From Microbispora catharanthi (GTDB taxonomy: Bacteria; Actinomycetota; Actinomycetes; Streptosporangiales; Streptosporangiaceae), in NCBI RefSeq assembly GCF_006334915.2, contig NZ_VDMA02000022.1:91118-155117 (forward strand): a stretch of 64,000 nt of DNA, written 5' to 3'. A program made the translations under genes and the position numbers. The stretch's first letter is position 1; the number at the start of each line of letters is the position of its first letter. Below, piece after piece: positions 35,998 to 44,365 of this stretch. Below the pieces are notes generated by a model. The model was not told the origin of the DNA and did not search any database. It was given only the letters and a program-made list of their open reading frames with translations.

Positions 35998-36627
35998 GTG
36001 GACTCGATCATCAACTGGCTCTGGGGCCTGTCGGGCGCGGTGCTCTACGCGGTCGTGGCGGCGCTGGTCTTCGCCGAGGACGCGCTGTTCGTGGGGTTCG
36101 TCGTGCCGGGGGAGACGGCCGCCGTGCTGGGCGGCGTGCTCGCCGGCCAGGGCAGGCTGTCGGTGTACTGGCTGGGGCTCGTGGTGACGCTTGCCGCGAT
36201 AGCCGGCGACAGCGCGGGCTACTTCATCGGCCGCCGCCTCGGCCCCGGTGTCCTCGACGTACGGGTTCTGCGCCACCGCCGCGACCGCGTGGAGAGGGCC
36301 CAGGCGCTGATCCGCCGGTGGGGCCCTCAGGCGGTGTTCTTCGCTCGGTTCGCCGCGTTCCTCCGCGCCATGATGCCGACTCTGGCCGGGGTCTCGCGCA
36401 TGAGCTACCGGCGGTTCTTCCTGTTCAACGTCCTCGGCGGGGTGCTCTGGGGAGTCGGTTACACCCTTCTGGGCTTCTTCGCAGGGGCGGCGTACGAGCA
36501 GGTGCGGTCGGCCGTCGGCGGTGTGGTCGCGGCCGTTCTCGCCGCGGTCGTCGTGACCGCCCTGGTCCTGTGGCGCGTCCGGCGGCACCGCAGAGGTCAC
36601 TGCGGGCACGGGAACTCCGGCCGCTGA
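35998..36627 (+). CDS. DedA-family membrane protein
   Basis: A 209-residue integral membrane protein; GTG 35998 is four bases after GGAGG. The DedA marks are present: a re-entrant loop with ALFVGFVVPGETAAVLGG, GDSAGYFIGRRLG, and FFARFAAFLRAMMPTLAG followed by MSYRRFFLFNVLGG (the G/F-x-R-P region; Arg-Ala-Met-Met-Pro here). Family members are flippases for undecaprenyl phosphate or phospholipids. A basic His/Arg tail ends the protein. Confidence 0.92.
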   Translation: MDSIINWLWGLSGAVLYAVVAALVFAEDALFVGFVVPGETAAVLGGVLAGQGRLSVYWLGLVVTLAAIAGDSAGYFIGRRLGPGVLDVRVLRHRRDRVERAQALIRRWGPQAVFFARFAAFLRAMMPTLAGVSRMSYRRFFLFNVLGGVLWGVGYTLLGFFAGAAYEQVRSAVGGVVAAVLAAVVVTALVLWRVRRHRRGHCGHGNSGR

Positions 36628-36746
36628 GCCCCTGGCCGGGGAACCTACGAGCGGCGGTGCGGCTGCGGGACTCCGCCGCCTCGAGCGCGTCTAGCAGGTG
36701 AGGCGGTAGGCGCCCACCACGCCGCCGGGCCGTCAAACAGGTGCGA

Positions 36747-36789
36747 CGGCACGTGCGGGCCTGTCCGGCGGACGGGCCCGCACGTGCCG
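36747..36789. terminator. Strong bidirectional terminator
   Basis: A 20-bp stem (36747-36766 with 36770-36789) with one wobble pair and a three-base loop lies between the converging dedA and hemerythrin genes. The rest of this 242-base gap contains no gene. Confidence 0.85.
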
Positions 36790-36869
36790 CGGATCCCGGC
36801 TCCCTCGGCTCAGCCCGGAGCGGTCTCATGGCCGAGCCGCTCTCGTGCCGGACCGAGTTGGGCGGGGGG

Positions 36870-37433
36870 TCAGTCCTTGTTCGACTGCCGCCAGTCCCGT
36901 ACGGCGTCGCGGATCTTGTCGAACACGGCCACCGGCGGGCCGAGCAGCATGTTCGCGGTCGCGGACTCCCCGGCGCCCGGGTGGGGCCTGGTGGGCGAGA
37001 TCGCCTCGGCGGCCCGGACCGCGCCGGCCATCCGGCGCAACCGCTCCGGGGACGTCTCCTGACGCAGCCGGAGGAACTCCTCCTGCTCCTCGTGCGTGGC
37101 GTGGTCGACGACCGCCTTCTCCAGGGCGGCGAGCCGGGTGTCGAACTCGGGGTGGTCGACGCCGAGGTCGTACAGGTCGGACAGGGCGTGCTTCGCCTCG
37201 TCCTCCTCGTGCAGCCGGGCCTCGACGACCTCGGCTCCCGCCTTCGACCGCGCGGCCGGGTGTACGACCTGCTCCTCGGCGGCCTCGTGCACCGCCAGCA
37301 GCCGTACGAGGTCGTTGAACAACTCACGCTTGCGCTCGCCCCGCGCGGCGGCGACCTCCGCGAACATGGTCTTGATCTGGTTGTGCTGCGCCAGCAGCAG
37401 GTCGATGACGTCCCGTTCTGTAGCAGTGGTCAC
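36870..37433 (-). CDS. Hemerythrin HHE-domain protein
   Basis: A 187-residue soluble protein. GTG 37431-37433 has AAAGG at eight bases; a GTG three codons earlier is inside that site. The four-helix HHE pattern is DVIDLLLAQHNQIKTMF, LLAVHEAAEEQVVHP, RLHEEDEAKHALSDL and VVDHATHEEQEEF, giving the His and Glu ligands of a di-iron centre. Actinobacterial relatives sense or scavenge oxygen, peroxide or NO. The C-terminal 50 residues are a Pro/Gly linker and an amphipathic helix. Confidence 0.93.
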   Translation of the reverse strand: MTTATERDVIDLLLAQHNQIKTMFAEVAAARGERKRELFNDLVRLLAVHEAAEEQVVHPAARSKAGAEVVEARLHEEDEAKHALSDLYDLGVDHPEFDTRLAALEKAVVDHATHEEQEEFLRLRQETSPERLRRMAGAVRAAEAISPTRPHPGAGESATANMLLGPPVAVFDKIRDAVRDWRQSNKD

Positions 37434-37541
37434 TTTCGTCACCTTTCGACTCGGAGACTTCGACCGCCTGCCCGGCATCGGCTGCCCTACACCCGGACGT
37501 TCTCGTTGAGCCGAAGGGCGCCGTGATCCGTCATAGAGAGC

Positions 37542-37961
37542 ATGAGGATTTCGCGTATCGCACTGCTGCCGCTGGCGGCCCTGTCCGTGCTGGCCGTCAC
37601 CGCTCCCGCCGAGGCGGCCACGGCGCACAGGAAGCTGCTGGTGGAGTTGCGGGAGGAGGGCGGATTCGCCGGGCTGCACAACCGGGTGGCCGTCTACACG
37701 GACGGCTGCGCCGTGCTGAGCCGTCGCACCGGACCCACGGTCCGCAAATGCCTGACCGCCGCGGAGTGGCGCGGCCTGCGCGGCTCGCTGAAGCACCTGC
37801 GGCTCGGGCGCTCCGAGTCCCAGCCGCCGGGGGCCGACTTCATCGCCTACCGGCTGGCCTACAAGGGGCACCGGGCGACCCGGTACACCCTGCCACCGAC
37901 CTGGCAACCGGTCGTGGGCAGGCTGGAGAAGGTCCTGGTCAAATACTGGGCGCCCAACTGA
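37542..37961 (+). CDS. Secreted emfourin-like protein (protease-inhibitor fold suspected)
   Basis: A 139-residue exported protein with a Sec signal (residues 1-26, cut near AEA-AT). LLVELREEGGFAGLHNRVAVY, then ADFIAYRLAYKGHRATRYTLP and a last helix VVGRLEKVLVKYW, follow the pattern I know from emfourin, the inhibitor of protealysin-type M4 proteases (GGFAG strand, DxxxYxL strand, closing helix). Not linked to a protease gene here. The inhibitor role is an inference from pattern only. Confidence 0.65.
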   Translation: MRISRIALLPLAALSVLAVTAPAEAATAHRKLLVELREEGGFAGLHNRVAVYTDGCAVLSRRTGPTVRKCLTAAEWRGLRGSLKHLRLGRSESQPPGADFIAYRLAYKGHRATRYTLPPTWQPVVGRLEKVLVKYWAPN

Positions 37962-37971
37962 CCATCTCGGC

Positions 37972-38718
37972 TCAGCTGCGCAGGTAGGAGGCGCCGTTCA
38001 GGTCGACGATCGTGCCGCTGGCCCACTCGGCGTCCGGTGACGCCAGGTAAAGGACAGCGGCCGCGATCTCCTCGGGCCTCGCCACTCTTCCGAACGGGCT
38101 CTGGGCGCGGATCTCGTCACCGCGTGGCGCCTTGAGATGCTCGTTGGTCATGTCGGTCTCGACGAAGCCGGGCGCCACGGTCGCCACAGCGATGCCGAGG
38201 GGCGCCAGGGCGATGGCGAGCGACTGGCCCAGCGCGTTCAGGCCCGCCTTGCTGGCCCCGTAGGCGGGACTGTCCGGTTCCCCGCGGAAGGCGCCGCGCG
38301 ACGAGACGTTGACGATCCTGCTGCCTGGAGCCATGTGCCGTACGGCGTTCCAGATGACGTTGGCCGGTCCGACGAGATTGACGGCCAGCGTCTCGCGCCA
38401 CACCGTCTGCCACTCCTCGTATGAGGTCTCCGTGATCGGATGGTGCACGAAGACCCCGGCGTTGTTGACCAGCACGTCAATGCCCCCGAGTGCGGCCGCG
38501 GCCTCCTCGACCATGCGCCGCGCCTCGGCGGGATCGGCGACGTCGGCCTGGACGACGGCGTGGCCCTCTCCCGGCATTTCGGCACGGACCCGTTCGGCCA
38601 GGTCGGGGGAGCCGCGGTGATGGATCGCGACGCGGTCGCCGGCGGCGGCGAAGGCCACCGCGATCGCCCGTCCGATCCCGCGCGACGCGCCGGTAACGAG
38701 GACTGCTCGCTCACTCAC
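37972..38718 (-). CDS. Short-chain dehydrogenase/reductase (FabG-like)
   Basis: A 248-residue classical SDR. VLVTGASRGIGRAIA is the coenzyme loop, VLVNNAGVF the NNAG strand, and Ser (NVSSRG), Tyr (PAYGASKAG) and Lys form the catalytic set. The GTG at 38718 lacks a near ribosome site; GATAGT eight bases upstream could be a -10 of a leaderless mRNA. It follows the pcaFIJ genes by 29 bases on the same strand and may reduce or oxidise a 3-hydroxyacyl intermediate of that pathway. Confidence 0.93.
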   Translation of the reverse strand: MSERAVLVTGASRGIGRAIAVAFAAAGDRVAIHHRGSPDLAERVRAEMPGEGHAVVQADVADPAEARRMVEEAAAALGGIDVLVNNAGVFVHHPITETSYEEWQTVWRETLAVNLVGPANVIWNAVRHMAPGSRIVNVSSRGAFRGEPDSPAYGASKAGLNALGQSLAIALAPLGIAVATVAPGFVETDMTNEHLKAPRGDEIRAQSPFGRVARPEEIAAAVLYLASPDAEWASGTIVDLNGASYLRS

Positions 38719-38747
38719 AGGGGGAGACTATCGCCCCTTTCGTCCGG

Positions 38748-39431
38748 TCACGGCTCCTGGCCGAGGGTGCGTACGGCGACCTCCAGCCGGGAGGCGAGCT
38801 CGGCCACGCCGGTGCCGTACGTCTCGACCACGGTGACGCCCCCGCGGTCGATGTGGAAGACGGCCAGGTCGGTGTAGAGGCGGCTCACGCAGGCCAGCCC
38901 CGTGAGCGGGTAGGTGCATTCGGGGACGAGCTTGGGCGTGCCGTCCTTGGTGAACAGCGTCATCATGACGAACACCTGCTTGGCGCCGGTGGCCAGGTCC
39001 ATGGCGCCGCCGACGGCGGGGATGGCGTCGGGAGCGCCGGTGTGCCAGTTGGCCAGGTCGCCGCGTTCGGAGACCTGGAAGGCGCCGAGCACGCACACGT
39101 CGAGGTGGCCGCCGCGCATCATCGCGAAGGAGTCGGCGTGGTGGAAGTAGGAGGCGCCCGGCAGTTCGGTGACGGGCATCTTGCCGGCGTTGGTCAGATC
39201 AGGGTCGATCTCGTCGCCGTGGGCGGCGGGCCCCATGCCGAGCATGCCGTTCTCGGTGTGCAGGACGACCCCGGAGCCGGCCGGGAGGTGGTCGGCGACC
39301 GTCGTCGGCTGGCCGATGCCGAGGTTCACGAAGGCGCCGGGCGGGATGTCCCGGGCGACGAGGGCGGCGAGTTCGTCGCGGCCGAGCGGGCCGCGGCCGA
39401 GGTGTTCGACGGTCTTCACAGTGGTTTTCAC
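38748..39431 (-). CDS. pcaJ: 3-oxoadipate CoA-transferase subunit B
   Basis: A 227-residue subunit. GTG 39431 follows GGAGG by seven bases and overlaps the stop of subunit A. GAFVNLGIGQPTTVADHLP and LHTENGMLGMGP hold the catalytic Glu (ENG) that forms the CoA-thioester; FHHADSFAMMRGGHLD and NWHTGAPDAIPAVGGAMDLA are family blocks (quoted in part). With PcaI it moves CoA from succinyl-CoA to 3-oxoadipate. The close paralogue for acetoacetate (ScoB) is a possible alternative. Confidence 0.92.
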   Translation of the reverse strand: MKTTVKTVEHLGRGPLGRDELAALVARDIPPGAFVNLGIGQPTTVADHLPAGSGVVLHTENGMLGMGPAAHGDEIDPDLTNAGKMPVTELPGASYFHHADSFAMMRGGHLDVCVLGAFQVSERGDLANWHTGAPDAIPAVGGAMDLATGAKQVFVMMTLFTKDGTPKLVPECTYPLTGLACVSRLYTDLAVFHIDRGGVTVVETYGTGVAELASRLEVAVRTLGQEP

Positions 39432-40105
39432 GACGTCGCCTCCGTCGCGCTCAGGTCCAGGATCCGGTCGACGTAGATGCAGGGGGTGACCACGGCCTCG
39501 GGGTCCAGTTCGCCGGTCTCGACGACGTGGTGCACCTGCGCGATCGTCAGCGTCGCGGCGGTCGCCATGACGGGCCCGAAGTTGCGCGCGGTCTTGCGGT
39601 AGACGAGGTTGCCCATCCGATCGCCGACGTGGGCGCTGATGAGGGCGACGTCGCCCTTGATCGGGTATTCCAGCACGTGGTCGCGGCCGTCGATGGTGCG
39701 CGTCTCCTTGCCCTCGGCCAGCGGCGTGCCGACCCCGGTGGGGCAGTAGAAGGCGCCGATGCCGGCCCCGGCCGCGCGCATGCGCTCGGCCAGGGTGCCC
39801 TGCGGGACGACCTCCAGCTCGATCTTCCCCGCACGGTAGAGGCCGTCGAAGACCCACGAGTCGCTCTGGCGGGGGAACGAGCAGATCATCTTGCGTACCC
39901 GCCCGGCGGCGAGCAGCGCCGCCAGGCCGGTGTCGCCGTTGCCCGCGTTGTTGCTGACCACCGTCAGGTCGGTCGCGCCCTGCCGGATCAGCGCGTCGAT
40001 GAGCCGTACGGGCATGCCGGCCATGCCGAAGCCGCCGATCAGGACGGTGGAGCCGTCCGTGACGCCCGCGACCGCCTCGCCGGGGTCGGTGAACACGGCG
40101 GTCAT
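39428..40105 (-). CDS. pcaI: 3-oxoadipate CoA-transferase subunit A
   Basis: A 225-residue subunit with ATG overlapping the thiolase stop (ATGA). TVLIGGFGMAGMPVRLIDAL, LTVVSNNAGNG, RKMICSFPRQSDSWVFDGLY and GIGAFYCPTGVGT match PcaI nearly word for word. Acts with PcaJ in the cytoplasm in the penultimate step of the beta-ketoadipate route. Confidence 0.93.
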   Translation of the reverse strand: MTAVFTDPGEAVAGVTDGSTVLIGGFGMAGMPVRLIDALIRQGATDLTVVSNNAGNGDTGLAALLAAGRVRKMICSFPRQSDSWVFDGLYRAGKIELEVVPQGTLAERMRAAGAGIGAFYCPTGVGTPLAEGKETRTIDGRDHVLEYPIKGDVALISAHVGDRMGNLVYRKTARNFGPVMATAATLTIAQVHHVVETGELDPEAVVTPCIYVDRILDLSATEATS

Positions 40106-41289
40106 GATGCGCTCACGTTCTCGAGCACGACGGCCAGCCCCTGGCCGACGCCGATGCATATCGCGGCCACGCCCCACCGCTCGCGACGTTCGCGCAGCAC
40201 GTGGGCGAGCGTGCCGAGGACGCGGCCGCCGGAGGCGCCCAGGGGATGGCCGATGGCGATGGCGCCGCCCCTGGTGTTGACGATCGCGGGATCGACCTTC
40301 CAGGCGTCCAGGCACACCAGCGACTGCACGGCGAACGCCTCGTTCAGCTCGACGGCGCCGACGTCGTCCCAGCCGATGCCGGCCCTGCGTAGCGCCTGGT
40401 TGGCGGCCTCGACCGGCGCGTAGCCGAACATCTGGGGTTCGAGCGCGCAGGCCCCGCGACCGGCGACACGGGCGATCGGGTCGGCGCCGATCCGGTCCGC
40501 GGCGGCCTGCGAGCCGAGCACGACCGCGGAGGCGCCGTCGTTCAGCGGGGAGGCGTTGCCGGCCGTGATGGTGCCGTCGGGGCGGAAGGCCGGTTTCAGC
40601 CCGGCGAGGATCTCCGGCGTCGAGCCGGGCCTGATGCCCTCGTCCCGGGCCAGGCCCGCGCCTTCGACCGGGACGACCAGGTCGTCGTAGAAGCCGTCGT
40701 TCCAGGCCGCGTCGGCCAGCACGTGGGACCGCGCGGCGAAGGCGTCCTGCCGCTCGCGCGAGACGCCGAACCTCTCGCCGAGCTGCTCGTTGGCCTCGCC
40801 GAGGGAGACCGTCCACTCCTTCGGCATGCGCGGGTTCACCAGCCGCCAGCCGAGGGTGGTGGAGACCGCGGTCACGTCGCCGGCGGGAAAGGCCCGGGAG
40901 GGCTTGGGCAGCACCCAGGGGGCCCGCGTCATCGACTCCACGCCACCGATGACGACGACGTCGGCGTCGCCGCTCTCGACGGTCCGCGAGCCGATCATGG
41001 CGGCGTCCAGGCTCGACCCGCACAGCCGGTTCACCGTGGCGGCCGGCACGGTCACCGGCAGCCCGGCCAGCAGCACGGCCATCCGGCCCACGTTGCGGTT
41101 GTCCTCACCCGCGCCGTTGGCGTTGCCCCACACCACGTCGCCGATCTCCGCCGGGTCCAGCCGCGGGAGCTTTGCCAGGACGCCGCGCAACGCGGTGGCC
41201 GCCAGGTCGTCCGGGCGGACGCCCGCGAGCGCGCCGTTGAACCTGCCGAACGGCGTACGCGCCGCGGCGTAGACGAAGGCCGAGCCCAT
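40102..41289 (-). CDS. pcaF: Beta-ketoadipyl-CoA thiolase/acetyl-CoA acyltransferase
   Basis: A 395-residue thiolase, full length; ATG 41289 follows AGAAGGGA. NRLCGSSLDA supplies nucleophile Cys90, NEAFAVQSL, GGAIAIGHPLGASG the His, and ICIGVGQG the second Cys. GNANGAGEDNRNVGRMAVLLAGLP is the PcaF-like block (in part: AGEDNRNVGRMAVLLAGLP). Splits 3-oxoadipyl-CoA to succinyl-CoA and acetyl-CoA. First gene of the pcaF-I-J-SDR operon; the earlier pca steps are not in the window. Confidence 0.92.
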   Translation of the reverse strand: MGSAFVYAAARTPFGRFNGALAGVRPDDLAATALRGVLAKLPRLDPAEIGDVVWGNANGAGEDNRNVGRMAVLLAGLPVTVPAATVNRLCGSSLDAAMIGSRTVESGDADVVVIGGVESMTRAPWVLPKPSRAFPAGDVTAVSTTLGWRLVNPRMPKEWTVSLGEANEQLGERFGVSRERQDAFAARSHVLADAAWNDGFYDDLVVPVEGAGLARDEGIRPGSTPEILAGLKPAFRPDGTITAGNASPLNDGASAVVLGSQAAADRIGADPIARVAGRGACALEPQMFGYAPVEAANQALRRAGIGWDDVGAVELNEAFAVQSLVCLDAWKVDPAIVNTRGGAIAIGHPLGASGGRVLGTLAHVLRERRERWGVAAICIGVGQGLAVVLENVSAS

Positions 41290-41303
41290 GACGTTCCCTT
41301 CTT

Positions 41304-41337
41304 GTTCGCTATGCGAACGTCGGTTCATTTTGCGAAC
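41304..41337. promoter_or_regulatory. Tandem operators upstream of pcaF
   Basis: Two 15-mers, GTTCGCTATGCGAAC (41304-41318, perfect 6-3-6 palindrome) and GTTCATTTTGCGAAC (41323-41337), are spaced by four bases and start 15 bases above pcaF. The word resembles the PcaR (IclR family) site GTTCGATAATCGCAC of Pseudomonas. No IclR gene is in the window. The overlap with the probable promoter suits repression. Confidence 0.7.
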
Positions 41338-41353
41338 ATGACGAGCATAGTCC

Positions 41354-41961
41354 ATGCCGTCGACGCGCGGCCGGTGCGTCCGCGGCCGGACCGGCGGCGG
41401 TCAGGGCTCCGGACAGTGCGGACGCCCCGGGAAGTTCGCCGTGGGCGCGGCCGTCGCCCTGACCGTGCTGATCGCGCAGCGTCGATCGCCCAGCCCGCCG
41501 ATGCCGCGACGACCTACAGCAGTCCGTGTCAGGGGATCCGCGATTGCCTGGGAGAGATGCAGAGCGACGAGCGATGGATGATCGAGACCCCTGTGAAGAA
41601 CTGGAACCGGGTGGCCTACCAGTTCAAGCACCTGAAGAAGAGCGAGAAGAGGGTGCGCGCCCACGAGTACCCGCGCCTGACCATGTGGATCAATGATCCG
41701 AACAGCAAAGCTGCGGCTGCGGACCGGCTGCTGGAGAGCGAGGTCACCTCGGCGGCCTTCCGCCAGGCCTACCGGCACCGCCTGGGCAGGGACGAGACCG
41801 CGCGCGACGCCTTCGATCAGGCGCGGCCCCGGCATGCGGCAAGAGAGGAGGCAATGGGCGCCGGGGTGTGCCTGCTCGGGATGTTCGTAACCATCACCGT
41901 GCTCGACGCCACGAACCTGCCACAGGCCGTAGCCGCGACCGCAGGCGGACCTTGGACATGA
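41354..41961 (+). pseudogene. Secreted protein gene, apparently frameshifted in the signal region
   Basis: From ATG 41354 one frame gives a basic n-region and FAVGAAVALTVLIAQ, a good signal core, then turns to Arg/Pro nonsense. The next frame, open from before to TGA 41959-41961, starts sense at SIAQPADAATTYSSPCQG, which looks like the cleavage site and mature start, and runs about 150 residues with EYPRLTMWINDPN and a hydrophobic segment near the end (GVCLLGMFVTITVLD). A single indel near 41470-41480 would join them. No family recognised. A sequencing error is possible. Confidence 0.5.
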
Positions 41962-41973
41962 CACCATGACGGG

Positions 41974-42393
41974 GTGATCTCCGCTGACGAGCTCGTCGGC
42001 CGGCGGCTTGAGCAGGTGACGCTGTCGTTGCACGCGCACTCGATCGCTGACGAGCCCTCGCTGGTGCACATGTGGCTTCACATGGGCGGCCTGGGCCCCG
42101 TCCGCTTCCATACAGCGCCGGACGACTCGATCGAACTGGCCCTTGATCAACCATACGGTGACTACGACATGGACGAGTACGGCCGGGTCGTCGTCGCTCC
42201 CGCCCCGTCGGCCTTCCTGATGAGCGGTTTCCTTGGCCAATCAATCCGAGTGGTGAGGCACATCGTGGATCGACACCTCGATGCGGAAATCGGACTTCTG
42301 CTGGAGTTCGATCGCGGCCGGGTGCGCGTCCTCAACCTTGCGGACGAGTTGGTCGTCACCGATGCTCTGCCGGACGGAGTCAGCGCCCGCTGA
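41974..42393 (+). CDS. Hypothetical protein, MISADELVGRRL family
   Basis: A 139-residue acidic cytoplasmic protein from GTG 41974 (GACGGG just upstream). Pattern: SLHAHSIADEPSLVHMWLHMGG, DQPYGDYDMDEYGRVVVA, IGLLLEFDRGRVRVLNLADELVV; alternating strands suggest a small beta-sandwich of the kind seen in immunity-type proteins. Its first 51 bases, including the start, are duplicated at 44061. It may form a unit with the next two genes (22-base gap, then one base). Confidence 0.6.
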   Translation: MISADELVGRRLEQVTLSLHAHSIADEPSLVHMWLHMGGLGPVRFHTAPDDSIELALDQPYGDYDMDEYGRVVVAPAPSAFLMSGFLGQSIRVVRHIVDRHLDAEIGLLLEFDRGRVRVLNLADELVVTDALPDGVSAR

Positions 42394-42415
42394 CACAGCG
42401 ATCGCAATAACGGCC

Positions 42416-42646
42416 GTGGAGGCGAAGGACAACCTGCAGCGCATGCTGGTGAGCATCCCGCTCACTGACAATGAGCGCGGCGCAGTGGAGGACGGCAAGA
42501 TGGCTTTCGATCAGCTCCTTCAGCGCCTCGCGGACGTCGCCACTCCCGCCGGCCCAACCGCCCGTGAGCTCCGCGCCGTGCCTGGCAGATCGCTGCTGCT
42601 GATCGTCACATCATTCCCTGGACGACCCGATCGAAAGTCCTGCTAA
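42416..42646 (+). CDS. Small hypothetical protein
   Basis: A 76-residue protein from GTG 42416; the frame is open further upstream and ATG 42445 is an alternative. EAKDNLQRMLVSIPLTDNERGAVEDGKMAFDQLLQRLADVA suggests two helices (quoted in parts: NLQRMLVSIPLTDNERG, MAFDQLLQRL). It ends one base before the phosphatase start, so coupling is likely. No family recognised. Confidence 0.5.
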   Translation: MEAKDNLQRMLVSIPLTDNERGAVEDGKMAFDQLLQRLADVATPAGPTARELRAVPGRSLLLIVTSFPGRPDRKSC

Positions 42647-42647
42647 C

Positions 42648-43160
42648 ATGCGCCCCACCCTCTACACCCTTGACAGCCCAGATCTCGGGCGGCTGAGCAT
42701 CATGGCCAAACCCCGCGGCGGAGAGTGGCTACACGATGAGATGACCGCGCTGAGATCCGAGGGCGTCGACGTCTTGGTCTGCGCGCTCACCCCGCCCGAA
42801 CTTCAGGAAACCGGCCTCGGCGCAGAGGCGCAGGCTGCCCGTGAGGCCGGTCTGCACTTCGTCGCGATGCCCGTCCCCGACCGCGATGTCCCCGATCTGC
42901 CCACGGTCCTGCCCGCTCTCCGGGAACTCGCCGAACGGCTGCATGTCGGCGCCCATGTCGTCACGCACTGCCGCTTCGGCATCGGCCGCGCCTCCCTGCT
43001 CGCTGCAGCCCTCCTGATCCTCAACGGCGTCACCCCGGACACGGCATGGCAGCAGCTCCAGCACGCTCGAGGACTTCCCGTCCCCGACACCGTCGAGCAA
43101 CGGGAGTGGACCACCGCGCTGCTCAAGCACCCCCCGCTCGGCAGATCAGATTCCACATGA
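42648..43160 (+). CDS. Protein-tyrosine/dual-specificity phosphatase-like protein
   Basis: A 170-residue cytosolic protein. The P-loop is HCRFGIGRAS with nucleophile Cys108 and Arg114; Asp79 or Asp81 (PVPDRDVPD) is the probable general acid, and LAAALLILNGVTPDTAWQQL is the helix behind the loop (quoted in part: LLILNGVTPDTAWQQL). This is the compact DSP/PTP fold of about 150-170 residues, with an N-terminal strand GRLSIMAKPRGGEWL where the family positions its lid. Substrate unknown. Last of three closely spaced genes. Confidence 0.88.
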   Translation: MRPTLYTLDSPDLGRLSIMAKPRGGEWLHDEMTALRSEGVDVLVCALTPPELQETGLGAEAQAAREAGLHFVAMPVPDRDVPDLPTVLPALRELAERLHVGAHVVTHCRFGIGRASLLAAALLILNGVTPDTAWQQLQHARGLPVPDTVEQREWTTALLKHPPLGRSDST

Positions 43161-43458
43161 TGACGTCATTGACGTGCCCTTCGACCTTCCCGGAGCTGTG
43201 AGGCAAGGTCAGGCCGGCTTCGGCGGCGTCGAAAGCGCGCGCAGCCCTGTGACAACCTCCCGCTCGGTGACTCCATCCAAGGTTCGCCGAGGTTACCGAG
43301 GCAGAGCCGGCTCACGTCACGATCCGAGCAACCCTCCTTTGACGCAGTGCGGGCATCGACCCGATGCGGAGGCATGTCGTGTCCCGCCTCCTCGATGCCG
43401 CCCAAGCTGGCCGTCGGCGGCGGGAGTTCGCGGTGAGGACGAAGCTGTATCACGGTAG

Positions 43459-43728
43459 CTGGAGGAGTACGCCGCCCAGACTGGAGCCGCCGACGAGGCG
43501 CTGCTGCAGTGGGAGACGGCGCGCCGGCTGTCGGAACGCAGTGAGGCCTACCAGGAGCTCCTCGCCCGGACCGTCAGGGACGAACTGGCCGTCGCCCAGA
43601 TCGCCGGGCTGACAGAGGAGGCGCGCAGGGTGGAGGAGGTGCTGCGTGCCAGCGTGCGCCGTGCGCGCAGAGCGGGGCTCGCCCTGGCTCCGGAATCCAC
43701 GGCCAACGGGCTGGCGAAGGCGAGCTGA
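43459..43728 (+). pseudogene. Coiled-coil ORF remnant without a start
   Basis: Open from CTG after TAG 43456-43458 to TGA 43726-43728. LEEYAAQTGAADEALLQW, SERSEAYQELLARTVRDE and EEARRVEEVLRASVRRARRAG are clearly protein-like helices with genuine codon bias, but no ATG, GTG or TTG precedes them, so the 5' end is lost. A 38-codon ORF (ATG 43728 to TGA 43844) overlaps its stop as TGATG. The 300 bases before 43459 hold no gene. Confidence 0.45.
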
Positions 43729-44074
43729 TGCCGTACTCCCGCAAGGGCAGCCAGATGCGGGCCCCCGTGCCCCGCTGGGTGAGCGGTCTGGGCGCCGCCA
43801 CCCTGCCTTGCGGCGTCTGCTTACCCGCCTTGGTCCGGCGCTGATGGTCGCGGCCGAGGACAGAGTCGACTCTGCTCCCCGCCGGTGGGCCTGCCATCAG
43901 CGGGACGACTCTCGCAACCTCAGGCGTGGGATTCGGCAACATTCCGGAGCTGTGGCTCCTTGCCTTTGGTCGTCGTCTGGGCGTCGAAGCCCCCGCCCGG
44001 TACGCCTACGTCCGGCCACATCTCCTACATGCCTGTACGCGATTGCCTGGTCCTGTGTACGACACCATGAAGGG

Positions 44075-44365
44075 GTGATCTCCGCTGATGAGCTCGTCGG
44101 CCGGAGGCTTGTACGGGCCACCCCGCCCCTCTCGGTGGCCTCGACGTTGGCACGGGCGACCGCCCTGCTGGCGTACTCGGACAGGGAGATGCCTACCTAC
44201 CGTGGGGTGAGCGAGGGGCTGACCGCCGTCGCGGACCGGATGGCTCGGTATCTCCCTTCTCGTTTGGCGCCAACGGGCTTCGTTTGCGCTCGTGCTCCCC
44301 AGCACGAGACGGACAACGGGTACTGCGTCATGCGCCCGCTCCCGGAACAGATTCTTCAGAGCTGA
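44075..44365 (+). pseudogene. Chimeric remnant starting with the duplicated MISADELVGRRL module
   Basis: GTG 44075 begins a 96-codon frame whose first 12 codons and leader copy those of 41974 (48 of 51 bases, 41960-42010 against 44061-44111). The remainder (TPPLSVASTLARATALLAYSDREM, in part) is unrelated to the first gene, and its 3' end overlaps the converging membrane gene. Looks like a duplication/fusion scar; it might still be translated. 43845-44060 shows no gene. Confidence 0.5.
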
